From: Anaeromyxobacter dehalogenans 2CP-C
Lineage (GTDB): Bacteria > Myxococcota > Myxococcia > Myxococcales > Anaeromyxobacteraceae
NCBI RefSeq assembly: GCF_000013385.1
Contig: NC_007760.1
Location: 3,446,001 to 3,510,000, forward strand
Reading direction: 5' to 3'
DNA length: 64,000 nt
Part shown: piece by piece, positions 18,853-27,724 of the stretch
Numbering within the stretch: the stretch's first letter is position 1
Layout of the letters: the number at the start of each line of letters is the position of its first letter
Notes under the pieces: model-generated
Database searches by the model: none
Seen by the model: only the letters and a program-made list of their open reading frames with translations
Told to the model about the DNA's origin: nothing
Program-made: the position numbers and the translations under genes

Positions 18853-19766
18853 GCGCCCCGTCCTTCTCCGTGATCCTCGCCACCGTGCACCGCCCGGAGC
18901 TCGCGACGGCCGCGGCCCGTTCGGTGCTGGGGGGAACCTGGAGCGACCTCGAGCTGCTGGTGGTCGATCAGAGCCGGGACGGCCGCACCCGCGAGGCCAT
19001 GTCGGCGCTCCGCGACCCGCGCCTCGTGTACCTCCACTCCGACGTGATGGGGCTGAGCCACGCCCGCAACCTCGGCGCGGCGCACGCGCGCGGGGCGTTG
19101 CTCGCCTTCCTGGATGATGACGCCGTGGCTGACCAGGCATGGCTGATGGCGTACTCGGCCGCCTTCGCCACGCTCCCTCGCCCCGGGATGGTCGGCGGCC
19201 GCCTTCGTCCGCTCTGGGATGCGCCGCGCCCGACCTGGTTTCCCCCCGCGCACGCCTTCCTCCTGGGACTCTACGATCTGGGCGACGCGCGCTGCGAGTT
19301 CCCGCCGCGGGACCTGCCGATCGGCGCGAACTTCGCGATCCCGGCGGACGTGCTGCGCCGGGTCGGCGGCTTCGACCTGCGGCTCGGATTCGACGCGAGC
19401 CGCTCCGGCTCGCTCGTTGCCGGAGAGGACACCGCGCTCGGCCTTCGCGTCCGCCGCGCCGGGCTCCGCGTGGTCTACGAACCGGGCGCCGCGGCGCTGC
19501 ATCACGTCTCGCCCGGAAAGCTCACGCCGCGCTACTACCTGTCGCGGCTCTACTGGGCCGGGCGAAGCCACGTCCGGACGAGCCGGCTGGTCGGGCCGCG
19601 GGGGGCGCTCGCCAGCGATGCCCCGCACGCGCCGAACCGCGCCCTGCCCTCGGGTGGACCCGCCCAGCGGATCGCACAGGTCGCCGGACGTGCCGCCGTG
19701 CTCGCCGGGGCGGCAGTCGAGCTGCTGTCGTCCCGCGAGCGCAGGCCCGGAGGCGCGCCGGCATGA
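18849..19766 (+). CDS. Family 2 glycosyltransferase
   Basis: A 305-residue GT2 enzyme of the GalNAc/Gal-transferase-like type. [21 protein letters not shown] begins the fold, [10 protein letters not shown] is near 38, [11 protein letters not shown] (about 85) gives the acidic motif and [14 protein letters not shown] near 195 the second conserved region. No membrane segment. Both ends overlap neighbouring genes by ATGA, which makes it part of a tightly coupled operon from 16784 to 23050. Confidence 0.85.
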   Translation: MSAPSFSVILATVHRPELATAAARSVLGGTWSDLELLVVDQSRDGRTREAMSALRDPRLVYLHSDVMGLSHARNLGAAHARGALLAFLDDDAVADQAWLMAYSAAFATLPRPGMVGGRLRPLWDAPRPTWFPPAHAFLLGLYDLGDARCEFPPRDLPIGANFAIPADVLRRVGGFDLRLGFDASRSGSLVAGEDTALGLRVRRAGLRVVYEPGAAALHHVSPGKLTPRYYLSRLYWAGRSHVRTSRLVGPRGALASDAPHAPNRALPSGGPAQRIAQVAGRAAVLAGAAVELLSSRERRPGGAPA

Positions 19767-20950
19767 GGGTCCTGCACGTCAGCGGCTGCTACGCGCCAGC
19801 GACCGAGTGGGGCGGCGTGGTGAGCGCCGTGCAGGGCATGCTGCACGCGCTCGCCGGCGCCGGGGTCGAGGTGGAACTGTTCACGACCACCCAGCGTTCC
19901 CGGCGGGATCTTCCGGCCATCGCGAGCGGCCGGCGCACCGTGGACGGCGTTCCGGTGTCGTATTTCCGCTCGGTGCACCAGCTCGGCCGCGCATTCTACG
20001 CGCCGACGCTCGGCCGGGCAGTGAAGGCTCACGTGGAGGGGTTCGACCTCGTCCACCTCCACATGCTCTGGACGGCGGCCGGGATCATCGCCGCGCGTCG
20101 CTGCCAGGCACGCGGCATCCCGTACGTCGTCACCCTGCACGGCGCGCTGAACCCGTGGGCGCTGCGCCAGCGCTCGCTCGAGAAGCGCGTCTTCCTGGCC
20201 GTCGCCGAGCGGCGCAACGTCGAGCGCGCCGCGTTCCTGCACTTCACCACCGACGCCGAGCGGGACGAGGCGCCGACGTGGGCGCGCAAGCGGCCCGCGG
20301 TCGTCGTCCCCGACGTGGTCGAGGCCGAGCAGTTCCTGAGCCTGGGGGACGAGGCCGATCGGGCGCGCAGCTTCGAGGTGCTGCTGCTGTCGCGCATCCA
20401 CCCCGTCAAGGGCTTCGACCTGCTGATCCCCGCCATGAAGCGGGTCCGCGAGCAGGAGCCGCGCGCCCGGCTGGTGATCGCCGGGCCGGACGAGGGGGGG
20501 CACCGCGCCGTGGTGGAGCGGCAGATCGCCGACGCCGGGCTCCACGGCGCCGTCACGTTCACCGGCCTGCTCGACGCCCAAGGCCGTGCCCGCGCCCTCG
20601 CGCACGCCGCCGTCCTGGCGGCGCCTTCTCACCAGGAGAACTTCGGCATGTCCGTCGCCGAGGGCATGGCGGCCGGGCTCCCCGTGGTCGTGTCGGACCG
20701 GGTGAACCTCGCCCGCGAGGTGCAGCGCGCCGGCGCGGGCGAGGTCGTTCCGCTCGAGGCGGGCGCCCTCGCCGACGCCATCCTCCGCCTGCTCCGGGAC
20801 CCGAGCCGGCGCATGGCCATGGGCGCCACCGGCCGCCGGCTGGTCGCCGATCGCTTCTCGACCACCGCTGTGGGCCGCGCGCTGCGCGCTGCGTATGCGT
20901 CGGTGCTCACGGGCCGAGCGGCGCGGGCGGGTCACGCGGAGGCAACGTGA
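19763..20950 (+). CDS. Family 4 glycosyltransferase
   Basis: A 395-residue GT4 (GT-B fold) enzyme. The N-terminal half opens with VLHVSGCYAPATEWGG and contains DLVHLHMLW near 95. In the C-terminal donor-binding half are LLLSRIHPVKGFDLLI at about 210 and the family motif ENFGMSVAEGMAAGLPVV near 295, with the E-x7-E pair. It transfers an activated sugar with retention; donor unknown. ATG 19763 overlaps the previous stop and its own stop overlaps the next GTG. Confidence 0.9.
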   Translation: MRVLHVSGCYAPATEWGGVVSAVQGMLHALAGAGVEVELFTTTQRSRRDLPAIASGRRTVDGVPVSYFRSVHQLGRAFYAPTLGRAVKAHVEGFDLVHLHMLWTAAGIIAARRCQARGIPYVVTLHGALNPWALRQRSLEKRVFLAVAERRNVERAAFLHFTTDAERDEAPTWARKRPAVVVPDVVEAEQFLSLGDEADRARSFEVLLLSRIHPVKGFDLLIPAMKRVREQEPRARLVIAGPDEGGHRAVVERQIADAGLHGAVTFTGLLDAQGRARALAHAAVLAAPSHQENFGMSVAEGMAAGLPVVVSDRVNLAREVQRAGAGEVVPLEAGALADAILRLLRDPSRRMAMGATGRRLVADRFSTTAVGRALRAAYASVLTGRAARAGHAEAT

Positions 20951-21810
20951 ATCCCGTCCGCCTCGACTTCGTGGACTTCTGGCCGGGGTTCGACCGCCGG
21001 AACAACGTGCTGCTCGACGTGCTGCGCACCCGCTTCGCAGTGGAGGTCGTGGACGATCCGGACTTCGTGTTCTTCGCGAACTTCGGATGGCGCCACTGGC
21101 GCTACCGGTGCACGCGCGTCTTCTTCACCGGCGAGAACGTTCGCCCCGACTTCCGCCACTGCGACTTCGCGCTCACGTTCGACCACCTCCCCGACGAGCC
21201 ACGCCACCTCCGCTGGCCCCTGTACAACCTGTACCTCGGCGACCCGCGCTTTCTCCTCGAGCGGCGGCGAGACGTGAACGCGATCGTCGCGGAGAAGACC
21301 CGCTTCTGCAACCTGGTCTGCTCCAACCGGGCAGCCCGTGAGCGGCTGCGGTTCTTCGAGAAGCTTTCAAGGTACAAGCCGGTGGACTCGGGCGGCCGGG
21401 TCCGCAACAACGTCGGCGGGCCGGTGAAGGACAAGCTCGCGTTCATCCGCCAGCACCGGTTCACGATCGCCTTCGAGAACGCCTCGTACCCCGGCTACAC
21501 GACCGAGAAGATCGTCGAGCCGATGCGCGTCGGGTCGATCCCGATCTACTGGGGGAATCCGCTCGTTCACCTCGACTTCGACCTGCGCAGCATCGTGAGC
21601 TGGCACGAGCACGGGAGCGACGAGGCGGCCATCGAGCGCGTCATCCAGATCGACCGCGACGAGGAGCTGTACCGCCACATGCTCCTCCAGCCCTTCCTGC
21701 CCGAGGGACGGCCGACGCCATACTCGGATCCCGGCGTGCTCCTCGACTGGCTCGAGCGCGTCTTCTCGACGCCGCGGCGCGATGCGAGGCCGCCGCGCCG
21801 GTGGTGGTGA
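20947..21810 (+). CDS. GT10-family (alpha-1,3-fucosyltransferase-like) glycosyltransferase
   Basis: A 287-residue protein of the GT10 family, whose known members move fucose from GDP-fucose to GlcNAc or glucose (Lewis-type linkages). The diagnostic signature FENASYPGYTTEKIVEPM is at about residue 176, followed by GSIPIYWGNP. FFTGENVRPDF near 60 matches the N-terminal half. GTG 20947 overlaps the previous stop as GTGA. GDP-fucose synthesis genes are not in the window, so the donor could be fucose or a related GDP-sugar. Confidence 0.85.
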   Translation: MNPVRLDFVDFWPGFDRRNNVLLDVLRTRFAVEVVDDPDFVFFANFGWRHWRYRCTRVFFTGENVRPDFRHCDFALTFDHLPDEPRHLRWPLYNLYLGDPRFLLERRRDVNAIVAEKTRFCNLVCSNRAARERLRFFEKLSRYKPVDSGGRVRNNVGGPVKDKLAFIRQHRFTIAFENASYPGYTTEKIVEPMRVGSIPIYWGNPLVHLDFDLRSIVSWHEHGSDEAAIERVIQIDRDEELYRHMLLQPFLPEGRPTPYSDPGVLLDWLERVFSTPRRDARPPRRWW

Positions 21811-21820
21811 TCGGAGGAGC

Positions 21821-23050
21821 ATGCTGCGCATCTGCATCGACGCCCGGCTGCGGGCAGGTGAGCAGGGCGGCGTGCAGCAGGCGCTCATCGGCCTCGCTTC
21901 CGGCCTCGCGGCGCTCCGGGACGGGGACGAGGAGTATCTGTTCCTCGTCAACGACGACTCGGCCGACTGGCTGGCGCCGCACGTCGCCGGTGCCTGTCGC
22001 ATGCGTGCATGGCCGCGCACGCCCAGGAGCGTCGCCGGAAGCGCGCTGCTCTCCCCGGCAGTCTACGACCGGCTCGCTCGCGCCGTGGTGCGGTGGATGC
22101 CCGTCCGCGTCCCGCCGTCCGACGGTTTCGTCGAGTCGCTCCGCGCGGACGTGGTGCACTTCGCGCTGCAGCACGGGTTCCGCACCTCCGTGCCCTCGAT
22201 CTACGTGCCGCATGACCTGCAGCACGTGCACTTCCCCGGGTTCTTCTCGCGCCAGCACGTCCGCTGGCGCGAGGTGACCTACCGCACGCTGGCCCGGCAG
22301 GCGGCCGCGGTCGTCGCGCTCACGCCGTACGGGAAGCGGGACCTGGTCGAGCACCTCGGACTCGACGCCGCCAGGGTCCACGTGATCGGCTGGGCGCCGG
22401 TGCTCGACGCGTACCCGTCCCCCGACGAGACGGCCCTGCGGCGACTGCGGGATCGCCTGGCGCTCCCCGCGCGCTTCGCGCTGTTCCCGGCCCAGACGTT
22501 CCCGCACAAGAACCACGTCCGGCTGTTCCAGGCGCTCGCGCTGCTCCGCGCGCGAGGGGTCGAAGTTCCGCTCGTCTGCTCGGGGCATCGCGATGCCTGT
22601 CACCCCTCCCTCGTGGCGGAGCTCCGGCGGCTCGATCTCACCCGCGTGGTCCACTTCGTGGGCTTCGTGGAGCCGATCGACCTCGTCGGCCTCTACCGGC
22701 TCGCATCGCTGCTGGTGTTCCCGAGCCTGTTCGAGGGCTTCGGCATGCCCGTCCTCGAGGCGTTCCGGTCAGGCCTGCCGGTCGCGTGCTCCGGGACGTC
22801 ATCGTTGCCCGACGTCGCCGGGGGTGCGGCCGAGATGTTCGACCCGACGGACGTCGCGGCCATGGCGGCGGCCATCGAGCGGGTCTGGACCGATCCCGCT
22901 CGCGCGAGTGCGCTGGTCGATCACGGAAGACGGCAGGTCGCCAGGTTCACCTGGGACCGGACCGCCCGCGCGTATCGCGCGCTGTACCGCGCCGCCGCGG
23001 GGCGTCCGCTGGACCGCGTCGATGCGCGGCTGCTCTCAGGAGGAAGCTAG
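21821..23050 (+). CDS. Family 4 glycosyltransferase
   Basis: A 409-residue GT4 enzyme. ICIDARLRAGEQGGVQQAL begins the acceptor domain, IYVPHDLQHVHFPGFF is near 125, FPAQTFPHKNHVRLFQAL near 225 begins the donor domain and FPSLFEGFGMPVLEAFRSGLP near 305 is the E-x7-E motif. It resembles mannosyltransferases in layout. ATG 21821 has a GGAGGAG Shine-Dalgarno. Last gene of the plus-strand operon; its 3' end overlaps the convergent gene by 4 nt. Confidence 0.9.
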   Translation: MLRICIDARLRAGEQGGVQQALIGLASGLAALRDGDEEYLFLVNDDSADWLAPHVAGACRMRAWPRTPRSVAGSALLSPAVYDRLARAVVRWMPVRVPPSDGFVESLRADVVHFALQHGFRTSVPSIYVPHDLQHVHFPGFFSRQHVRWREVTYRTLARQAAAVVALTPYGKRDLVEHLGLDAARVHVIGWAPVLDAYPSPDETALRRLRDRLALPARFALFPAQTFPHKNHVRLFQALALLRARGVEVPLVCSGHRDACHPSLVAELRRLDLTRVVHFVGFVEPIDLVGLYRLASLLVFPSLFEGFGMPVLEAFRSGLPVACSGTSSLPDVAGGAAEMFDPTDVAAMAAAIERVWTDPARASALVDHGRRQVARFTWDRTARAYRALYRAAAGRPLDRVDARLLSGGS

Positions 23051-24255
23051 GTGAGCCCCAGCAGGCGGGCGTAGCCGGCAGCGACGTCGTCCCACGTTCG
23101 CAGACGCAGCGTCTTCGCCTGGCGCTCGGCCCGGCCTCGGTACTCGGGGTATCTCGCCTCGAGCTCGGCGAGCTTGGCCGCGAGATCGGCGGGATCCCTG
23201 GGGTCGAACCAGAGGACCTGACCACCGGTCCGCTCGACCATCTCCCGCATGACCGGGATGTCGGAGGCGATCACGGGAATGCCGGCCGTCATCGCCTCCA
23301 GCACCGGGAAGCTGCCGCCCCCCTCGGCGAGCGTCGGCATCACGAGGGCCCATGCCTCGTCGAGGAGCTGCTCGTACGCGCGATCGTCCACGTAGCCGGG
23401 CGCGAAGAGCGATGCGTCGCGCACGAAACCCGATGCCTCCGCGAGCTCCGTCAGCTTGCGGGCACGCGTGCTCCGGGGCGGCCACAGGTCCATCCCGCTT
23501 CCCGTGAGGACGAGCGGATGCCGCGCCCCGGTCCTGCCGAGCGCGCGCAGGAGCACCTCCGCGTTCTTGTGCGGGGTGATGTTGATCGGCGCGAGGAGAT
23601 ACTCCCTTCCCTTGAACGCCAGGTCGCCGCGCGTGACTGGCGCAGCCGGGCGCTCATGACTGCCGGACAGCGGGATCACCTCCAGACGCTCCGCGTCGGT
23701 CCCGAACATCGAGTGCAGCGTGGCGGCGGTCGCGTTCGAGGTGATGGCGATGCGCGCGCCGGACGCGAGCCACGCCCGGACCGTCCCGCGCTCGTCCCGG
23801 CGGATCCACGCAGGGGCGATCTCCGGGAACTGCAGCGTGATGACGTCGTGCAACGTCGCGACGACGCGCCCCGCTCGCGCCCAAGGGATGCGGTGCCGAT
23901 GCAACCACGGAAACCACACCACGTCGGCTCCCTCCAGCAGGTCGCCGGCGACCGCGTGGTGGAAGCGCGCGGTGCCGAGCAGCAAGTTGAGCGGGCCCGC
24001 GCCCGGGATCCCGGCCATGAGCGTCCGCGAACGCCAGGCTTCGACCGGCGGAACATCCACGAGGCGCACGCCTCGATCCCTGCTCAGCAGCGAGGCGTAG
24101 CGCTGCAGCGCTTCGCCGTGGCTCACGAGCTCGATCTGCGGCCCATACATGCGGTGCAGGCCGCGCAGCATCTCGACGGTGAAGCGCACGCCGCCGCCCG
24201 GGTTGGCCACGTAATCGATGACGCGCAGCAGCATCCGTGCCTCACCTTCCGCCAT
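23047..24255 (-). CDS. Family 4 glycosyltransferase
   Basis: A 402-residue GT4 enzyme. LRVIDYVANPGGGVRFTVEML starts the acceptor half; VVATLHDVITLQFPEIAP near 130, LLAPINITPHKNAEVLLRAL near 220 and MPTLAEGGGSFPVLEAMTAGIPVI near 305 are the family marks. ATG 24255 follows GGAGGAGACG directly; ATG 24234 is a possible alternative. It overlaps the upstream flippase gene by 14 nt, so translation is coupled, and converges on the gene at 21821-23050. Confidence 0.9.
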   Translation of the reverse strand: MAEGEARMLLRVIDYVANPGGGVRFTVEMLRGLHRMYGPQIELVSHGEALQRYASLLSRDRGVRLVDVPPVEAWRSRTLMAGIPGAGPLNLLLGTARFHHAVAGDLLEGADVVWFPWLHRHRIPWARAGRVVATLHDVITLQFPEIAPAWIRRDERGTVRAWLASGARIAITSNATAATLHSMFGTDAERLEVIPLSGSHERPAAPVTRGDLAFKGREYLLAPINITPHKNAEVLLRALGRTGARHPLVLTGSGMDLWPPRSTRARKLTELAEASGFVRDASLFAPGYVDDRAYEQLLDEAWALVMPTLAEGGGSFPVLEAMTAGIPVIASDIPVMREMVERTGGQVLWFDPRDPADLAAKLAELEARYPEYRGRAERQAKTLRLRTWDDVAAGYARLLGLT

Positions 24256-25723
24256 CGTCTCCTCCCGCGAGGACGGGGCGCGCCATCCAGGGAAGGATCC
24301 ACGTGAAGAGCCCAGCCGTCACCGCGCCGGACGCGATCACCACGCCGAGCACCTGGAGGCGCGGCGCCAGCCACCAGGTCAGCAGCACGGTCGCGGTCGC
24401 GTTGAGGAACACGAGGCCCACCAGGCCCCAGAGCCGATCGGTGATGGCGAGCAGATCCGAGTGGGCGCCCACCCACGTCACCGAGACCATCATCACCCAG
24501 AGCACGATCCAGGTGGCCGGCGAGAACCATACGTCCGACCGGCGCAGCCAGACGCGCAGCAGCGAGTTCCCGACGAGGACCAGCGCGGCGCCGCCCACCA
24601 GCGCCAGGCCGACGCGCACCCTCACGAAGTTCCCGAAGCTCGCGCGGACCCACGCGTGCTCGCCCCGCTCGACCGCCTCCCGGAAGCTCGGGACGAAGGA
24701 AGAGGTGCTGAGCTGCACCAACCCGAGCGCGATGAGGTAGAGCCGCATGAGGATCGAGTACTCGGCCACGACCGCCAGGTTGCAGCGATGCGCCAGGATG
24801 ATCGCCTGCGTCTCGTTCACCACCAGCGCGCCCACCTGGAACAGGAACATCGGGATGGAGCGGGCCATCACCTCTCGCAGCGCCCCGCGATCCACCGCCC
24901 CGACGCGGAAGCGAAGCCAGGGCATGGCGACGCGCATCGCGTATGCCAGCCCCAGCCCCGAGGCGACGAGCCCGCCCAGGCCGAAGACCAGCACGAGCGC
25001 GGGCAGGCCGGCACCGAGGCCGAGCGCGGCGAGCAGCGCGACGACGCCGACCACGGCGCCGATCATCGCGAACGCGTTCGCGACGTACGCGCGCTGGTAC
25101 GCCGCGTAGATCTGCCCCCCCACCGAGAGCGGCAGCCCGACGATGAAGGTGGCCAGTGCGGCGACCACCGACCAGCGGACCGTCTGCGCGTCCACCGCCC
25201 CGCGGACGGCGAGCACCCGGTCCCACGGGATGCTCCATGCGCTCGCGGCCACCCCCATGGCGAGCACCGCCGCGATGGCGAGGAGCGCCGCGAGCGCCGT
25301 CGACACGTATCGGACCGCCTGGTCGCGCTCGCCGCGCCCGTGCGCCTTCGCGAGGCAGTTCACGAGCCCATTCGCGATCCCGAGGTCGAAGAGCGTCGCC
25401 CAGGCCACGACGGTGGTGATCGTGCTCCACAGCCCGAAGCGCTCCTTGCCGAGGTACGCGAGCAGCAGCGGCACGGTCACCAGGCCGACCGCCGTCCCGA
25501 CCCCGCGAACCGCGAATGCGGAGAGCGTCGTGAGCGCGATCCGCCGGTACCGTTCCTGCGAGCGTCCGTGCGGCGTGTCCTGGTCGAAAGGGCGGAGGCG
25601 TACCATCGACCAGCCCTCTCGCCACCAGGCCCAGATGCGCGCGAGCAGCCGACGTCGCGCCGGCTGGCCGTCCCGGCGGTCCTGCGATCCGTGATCGGGC
25701 GGCACGCGAGGAATGGCAGGCAT
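24242..25723 (-). CDS. Wzx-like polysaccharide flippase
   Basis: A 493-residue MOP-superfamily transporter with about twelve to fourteen hydrophobic segments from residue 65 to 485. The first, LTTLSAFAVRGVGTAVGLVTVP, and YLGKERFGLWSTI are typical of O-antigen and exopolysaccharide flippases, which turn lipid-linked repeats to the outer leaflet. The first 60 residues are charged and cytoplasmic. ATG 25606 (residue 40), preceded by GAGAGGG, is an alternative start with better translation signals. No Wzy polymerase is seen in the window. Confidence 0.85.
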   Translation of the reverse strand: MPAIPRVPPDHGSQDRRDGQPARRRLLARIWAWWREGWSMVRLRPFDQDTPHGRSQERYRRIALTTLSAFAVRGVGTAVGLVTVPLLLAYLGKERFGLWSTITTVVAWATLFDLGIANGLVNCLAKAHGRGERDQAVRYVSTALAALLAIAAVLAMGVAASAWSIPWDRVLAVRGAVDAQTVRWSVVAALATFIVGLPLSVGGQIYAAYQRAYVANAFAMIGAVVGVVALLAALGLGAGLPALVLVFGLGGLVASGLGLAYAMRVAMPWLRFRVGAVDRGALREVMARSIPMFLFQVGALVVNETQAIILAHRCNLAVVAEYSILMRLYLIALGLVQLSTSSFVPSFREAVERGEHAWVRASFGNFVRVRVGLALVGGAALVLVGNSLLRVWLRRSDVWFSPATWIVLWVMMVSVTWVGAHSDLLAITDRLWGLVGLVFLNATATVLLTWWLAPRLQVLGVVIASGAVTAGLFTWILPWMARPVLAGGDDGGR

Positions 25724-25733
25724 CCGGCCGCGT

Positions 25734-26390
25734 TCAGGATCGACGGGTGACCGGCTTCGCGGGTACCCCGACCACCGTCTGGCCCGGCTCCACGTCGGCG
25801 CGAACCACCGCGCCGGCCCCGACCGTCGCGTCCGCGCCGACGGACAGGTTCTCGAGGACCTGGGCGCCCGTCCCGACCAGCACCCGGTCGCCCACGCGGA
25901 CGTATCCGGAGACGTTCACGCTCGGGTTGAACACGTCGAAGGAGCCGATGGTCGCGTCGTGGCCGACGGTGACGTTGAGGTTGAACAGGTTGAAGTCGCC
26001 GATCCGGATGTCGCACGTCATGGCGACTCCAGCAGTGACCACGTTTCCGCGGCCCATCTCCACGCGCCTGAAGTCGAGCGTCGCGGAGGGGTGAACGAGG
26101 TTGGGGAACTGGAAGCGGTCGCCCGCGGCGAGGTAGCGCGACAGGATGGACGCCCTGACCTTCGGATAGCCGACGCCCACGACGAGGTCGGCCTCGAGCT
26201 CCTGCGCCAGCAGCCAGGCGTCGTCCCCGAGCACCGGCCCCAGGCCGAGGTCGCGCCCCTGCTCCTCCATCGACGCGCCCACGAATCCCATGAAGTTCCA
26301 GCGATGCTCGCGCGCGTCGATCTGCTCGGCCACCATGGCCATCTCGCGCGCCAGGCCGGACGACCCGAGGACGATGAGATTCCTGCGCAT
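25734..26390 (-). CDS. NeuD/PglD-like sugar O- or N-acyltransferase
   Basis: A 218-residue acyltransferase. The N-terminal third is a small Rossmann-like sugar-binding domain (LIVLGSSGLAREMAMVAEQ). The rest is a left-handed beta-helix made of hexapeptide repeats (about 95-205: IGDFNLFNLNVTVGHDATIGS, VGADATVGAGAVV) ending in VGVPAKPV. This family acetylates amino-sugars such as those made by the neighbouring aminotransferase. ATG 26390 has an AAGGAG Shine-Dalgarno. It lies 29 nt after the aminotransferase gene. Confidence 0.9.
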   Translation of the reverse strand: MRRNLIVLGSSGLAREMAMVAEQIDAREHRWNFMGFVGASMEEQGRDLGLGPVLGDDAWLLAQELEADLVVGVGYPKVRASILSRYLAAGDRFQFPNLVHPSATLDFRRVEMGRGNVVTAGVAMTCDIRIGDFNLFNLNVTVGHDATIGSFDVFNPSVNVSGYVRVGDRVLVGTGAQVLENLSVGADATVGAGAVVRADVEPGQTVVGVPAKPVTRRS

Positions 26391-26419
26391 GGGCACTCCT
26401 TGCCGAGGCGAGCGCCGCG

Positions 26420-27535
26420 TCAGCGGCGCGCCTCCACGATGGCTGCGGCGACCCGGTCGATCTCCGCGTCGGTCAGCTGCGTATGAGTGGGCAAGTTGAG
26501 CCCGGTCGCGCCGAGTCGATCGGTGACGGGGAGCACCTCCCCGCGTCGGCGCGACTCCTCCCAGAACGGCGGGAGCCGGTGCAGCGGCCGGAAGAACGGG
26601 CGCGTCTCGATGCCGAGCTCGGCCAGGCGCGCCGCCAGCTCGTCGCGCGAGCGCCCGAACTCGGCCGCGTCCACGGTGACGCTGAACAGCCACGGCGACA
26701 GCTCGGCCCAGCTCGCCTGCGGCTGGAAGCCGATTCCCGGAACGCCCGCCAGCGCGGCGCGGTAGCGCTCGTAGATGGCGCGGCGCCGGGCCAGGAGCTG
26801 CGGCGCGCGCTCCAGCTGCGCGCACAGCAGCGCGCAGCAGAGGTTGGTCAGCCGGTAGTTGTAGCCGGTGATGGGGAAGAAGTAGCGCCGGTCCGGATCG
26901 ACGCCCTGCCCGCGGAGCAGCCGCGCCCGGCGCTCCAGCGCGGGATCGTCCAGCGTCACCGCGCCGCCCTCCCCGCTCGTCAGCACCTTGTTGCCGTAGA
27001 AGGAGAACACGCCGATGCGCGCCAGGGACCCGGTGGGCCGACCCTTGTACCGGGCGAAGTGGGCCTCGGCGGCGTCCTCGACGACCCACAGACCGTGCGT
27101 CGCGGCGATGTGGCCGATGGCGTCCATGTCTGCCGGGTGGCCGTACAGGTGCACCGGGATGATCCCCTTGGTGCGCCGCGTGATGCTCGCCTCCAGCCGT
27201 TCCGGGTCCATGCACCAGGTCGCGGGGTCCACGTCCACGAACACCGGCTCGGCGCCGCAGTAACGAACTGCGTTCGCGGTGGCGATGTACGTGAGCGACG
27301 GGACCAGCACCTCGTCCCCGGGCCGGAGGTCCATGGTGAGCAGCGCCAGGTGGAGCGCGAGCGTGCCGTTCGCGACGCCGATCGCCGCGCGCGTGCCGCA
27401 CTGCTCCGCGAACGCCCGCTCGAAGCGGCCGACGAACGGACCCGTGGACGAGATCCAGCTGGAACGCAGCGCCTCGACCACGTAGCGCTCCTCGTTCCCG
27501 GTCAGGTCGGGGGCGGCAACGGGGATGGACGTCAT
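26420..27535 (-). CDS. DegT/DnrJ/EryC1/StrS sugar aminotransferase
   Basis: A 371-residue PLP-dependent enzyme that aminates keto-sugar nucleotides, as in perosamine or QuiNAc/FucNAc pathways. It has APDLTGNEERYVVEALRSSW at the N-terminus, the cofactor region GVANGTLALHLAL near 52, VEDAAEAH near 158 and the Schiff-base Lys in FYGNKVLTSGEGG near 180. ATG 27535 sets the conserved start; AGAAG just before it is a weak Shine-Dalgarno. It heads a four-gene operon (aminotransferase, acyltransferase, flippase, GT4), pointing to an acylated amino-sugar in the glycan. Confidence 0.92.
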   Translation of the reverse strand: MTSIPVAAPDLTGNEERYVVEALRSSWISSTGPFVGRFERAFAEQCGTRAAIGVANGTLALHLALLTMDLRPGDEVLVPSLTYIATANAVRYCGAEPVFVDVDPATWCMDPERLEASITRRTKGIIPVHLYGHPADMDAIGHIAATHGLWVVEDAAEAHFARYKGRPTGSLARIGVFSFYGNKVLTSGEGGAVTLDDPALERRARLLRGQGVDPDRRYFFPITGYNYRLTNLCCALLCAQLERAPQLLARRRAIYERYRAALAGVPGIGFQPQASWAELSPWLFSVTVDAAEFGRSRDELAARLAELGIETRPFFRPLHRLPPFWEESRRRGEVLPVTDRLGATGLNLPTHTQLTDAEIDRVAAAIVEARR

Positions 27536-27655
27536 CTTCTGGAACCCCTGGATTGGCAGGAAAGACCGCAGTCTACACCACGTGACCGCACCTGCTGCCA
27601 TCTCAGCGGCGCCTCGGCCAGGCGCGTCTCGTCCTCCGGCGAGTCGTCGGGGGAA

Positions 27656-27671
27656 GGCGCCGTGCGGCGCC
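27656..27671 (-). terminator. Possible terminator hairpin after the MFS/spermidine synthase gene
   Basis: The palindrome GGCGCCGTGCGGCGCC lies 54 nt beyond the stop codon at 27725 and is followed on the minus strand by TTCCCCC. Short T-run, so weak evidence. Nothing else is seen in the 189-nt gap 27536-27724. Confidence 0.3.
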
Positions 27672-27724
27672 GAGAACGGCGTTGCTAAGCCTCTTGCCGC
27701 ACCCGCCAAGCGCCAGGGAGCGCA

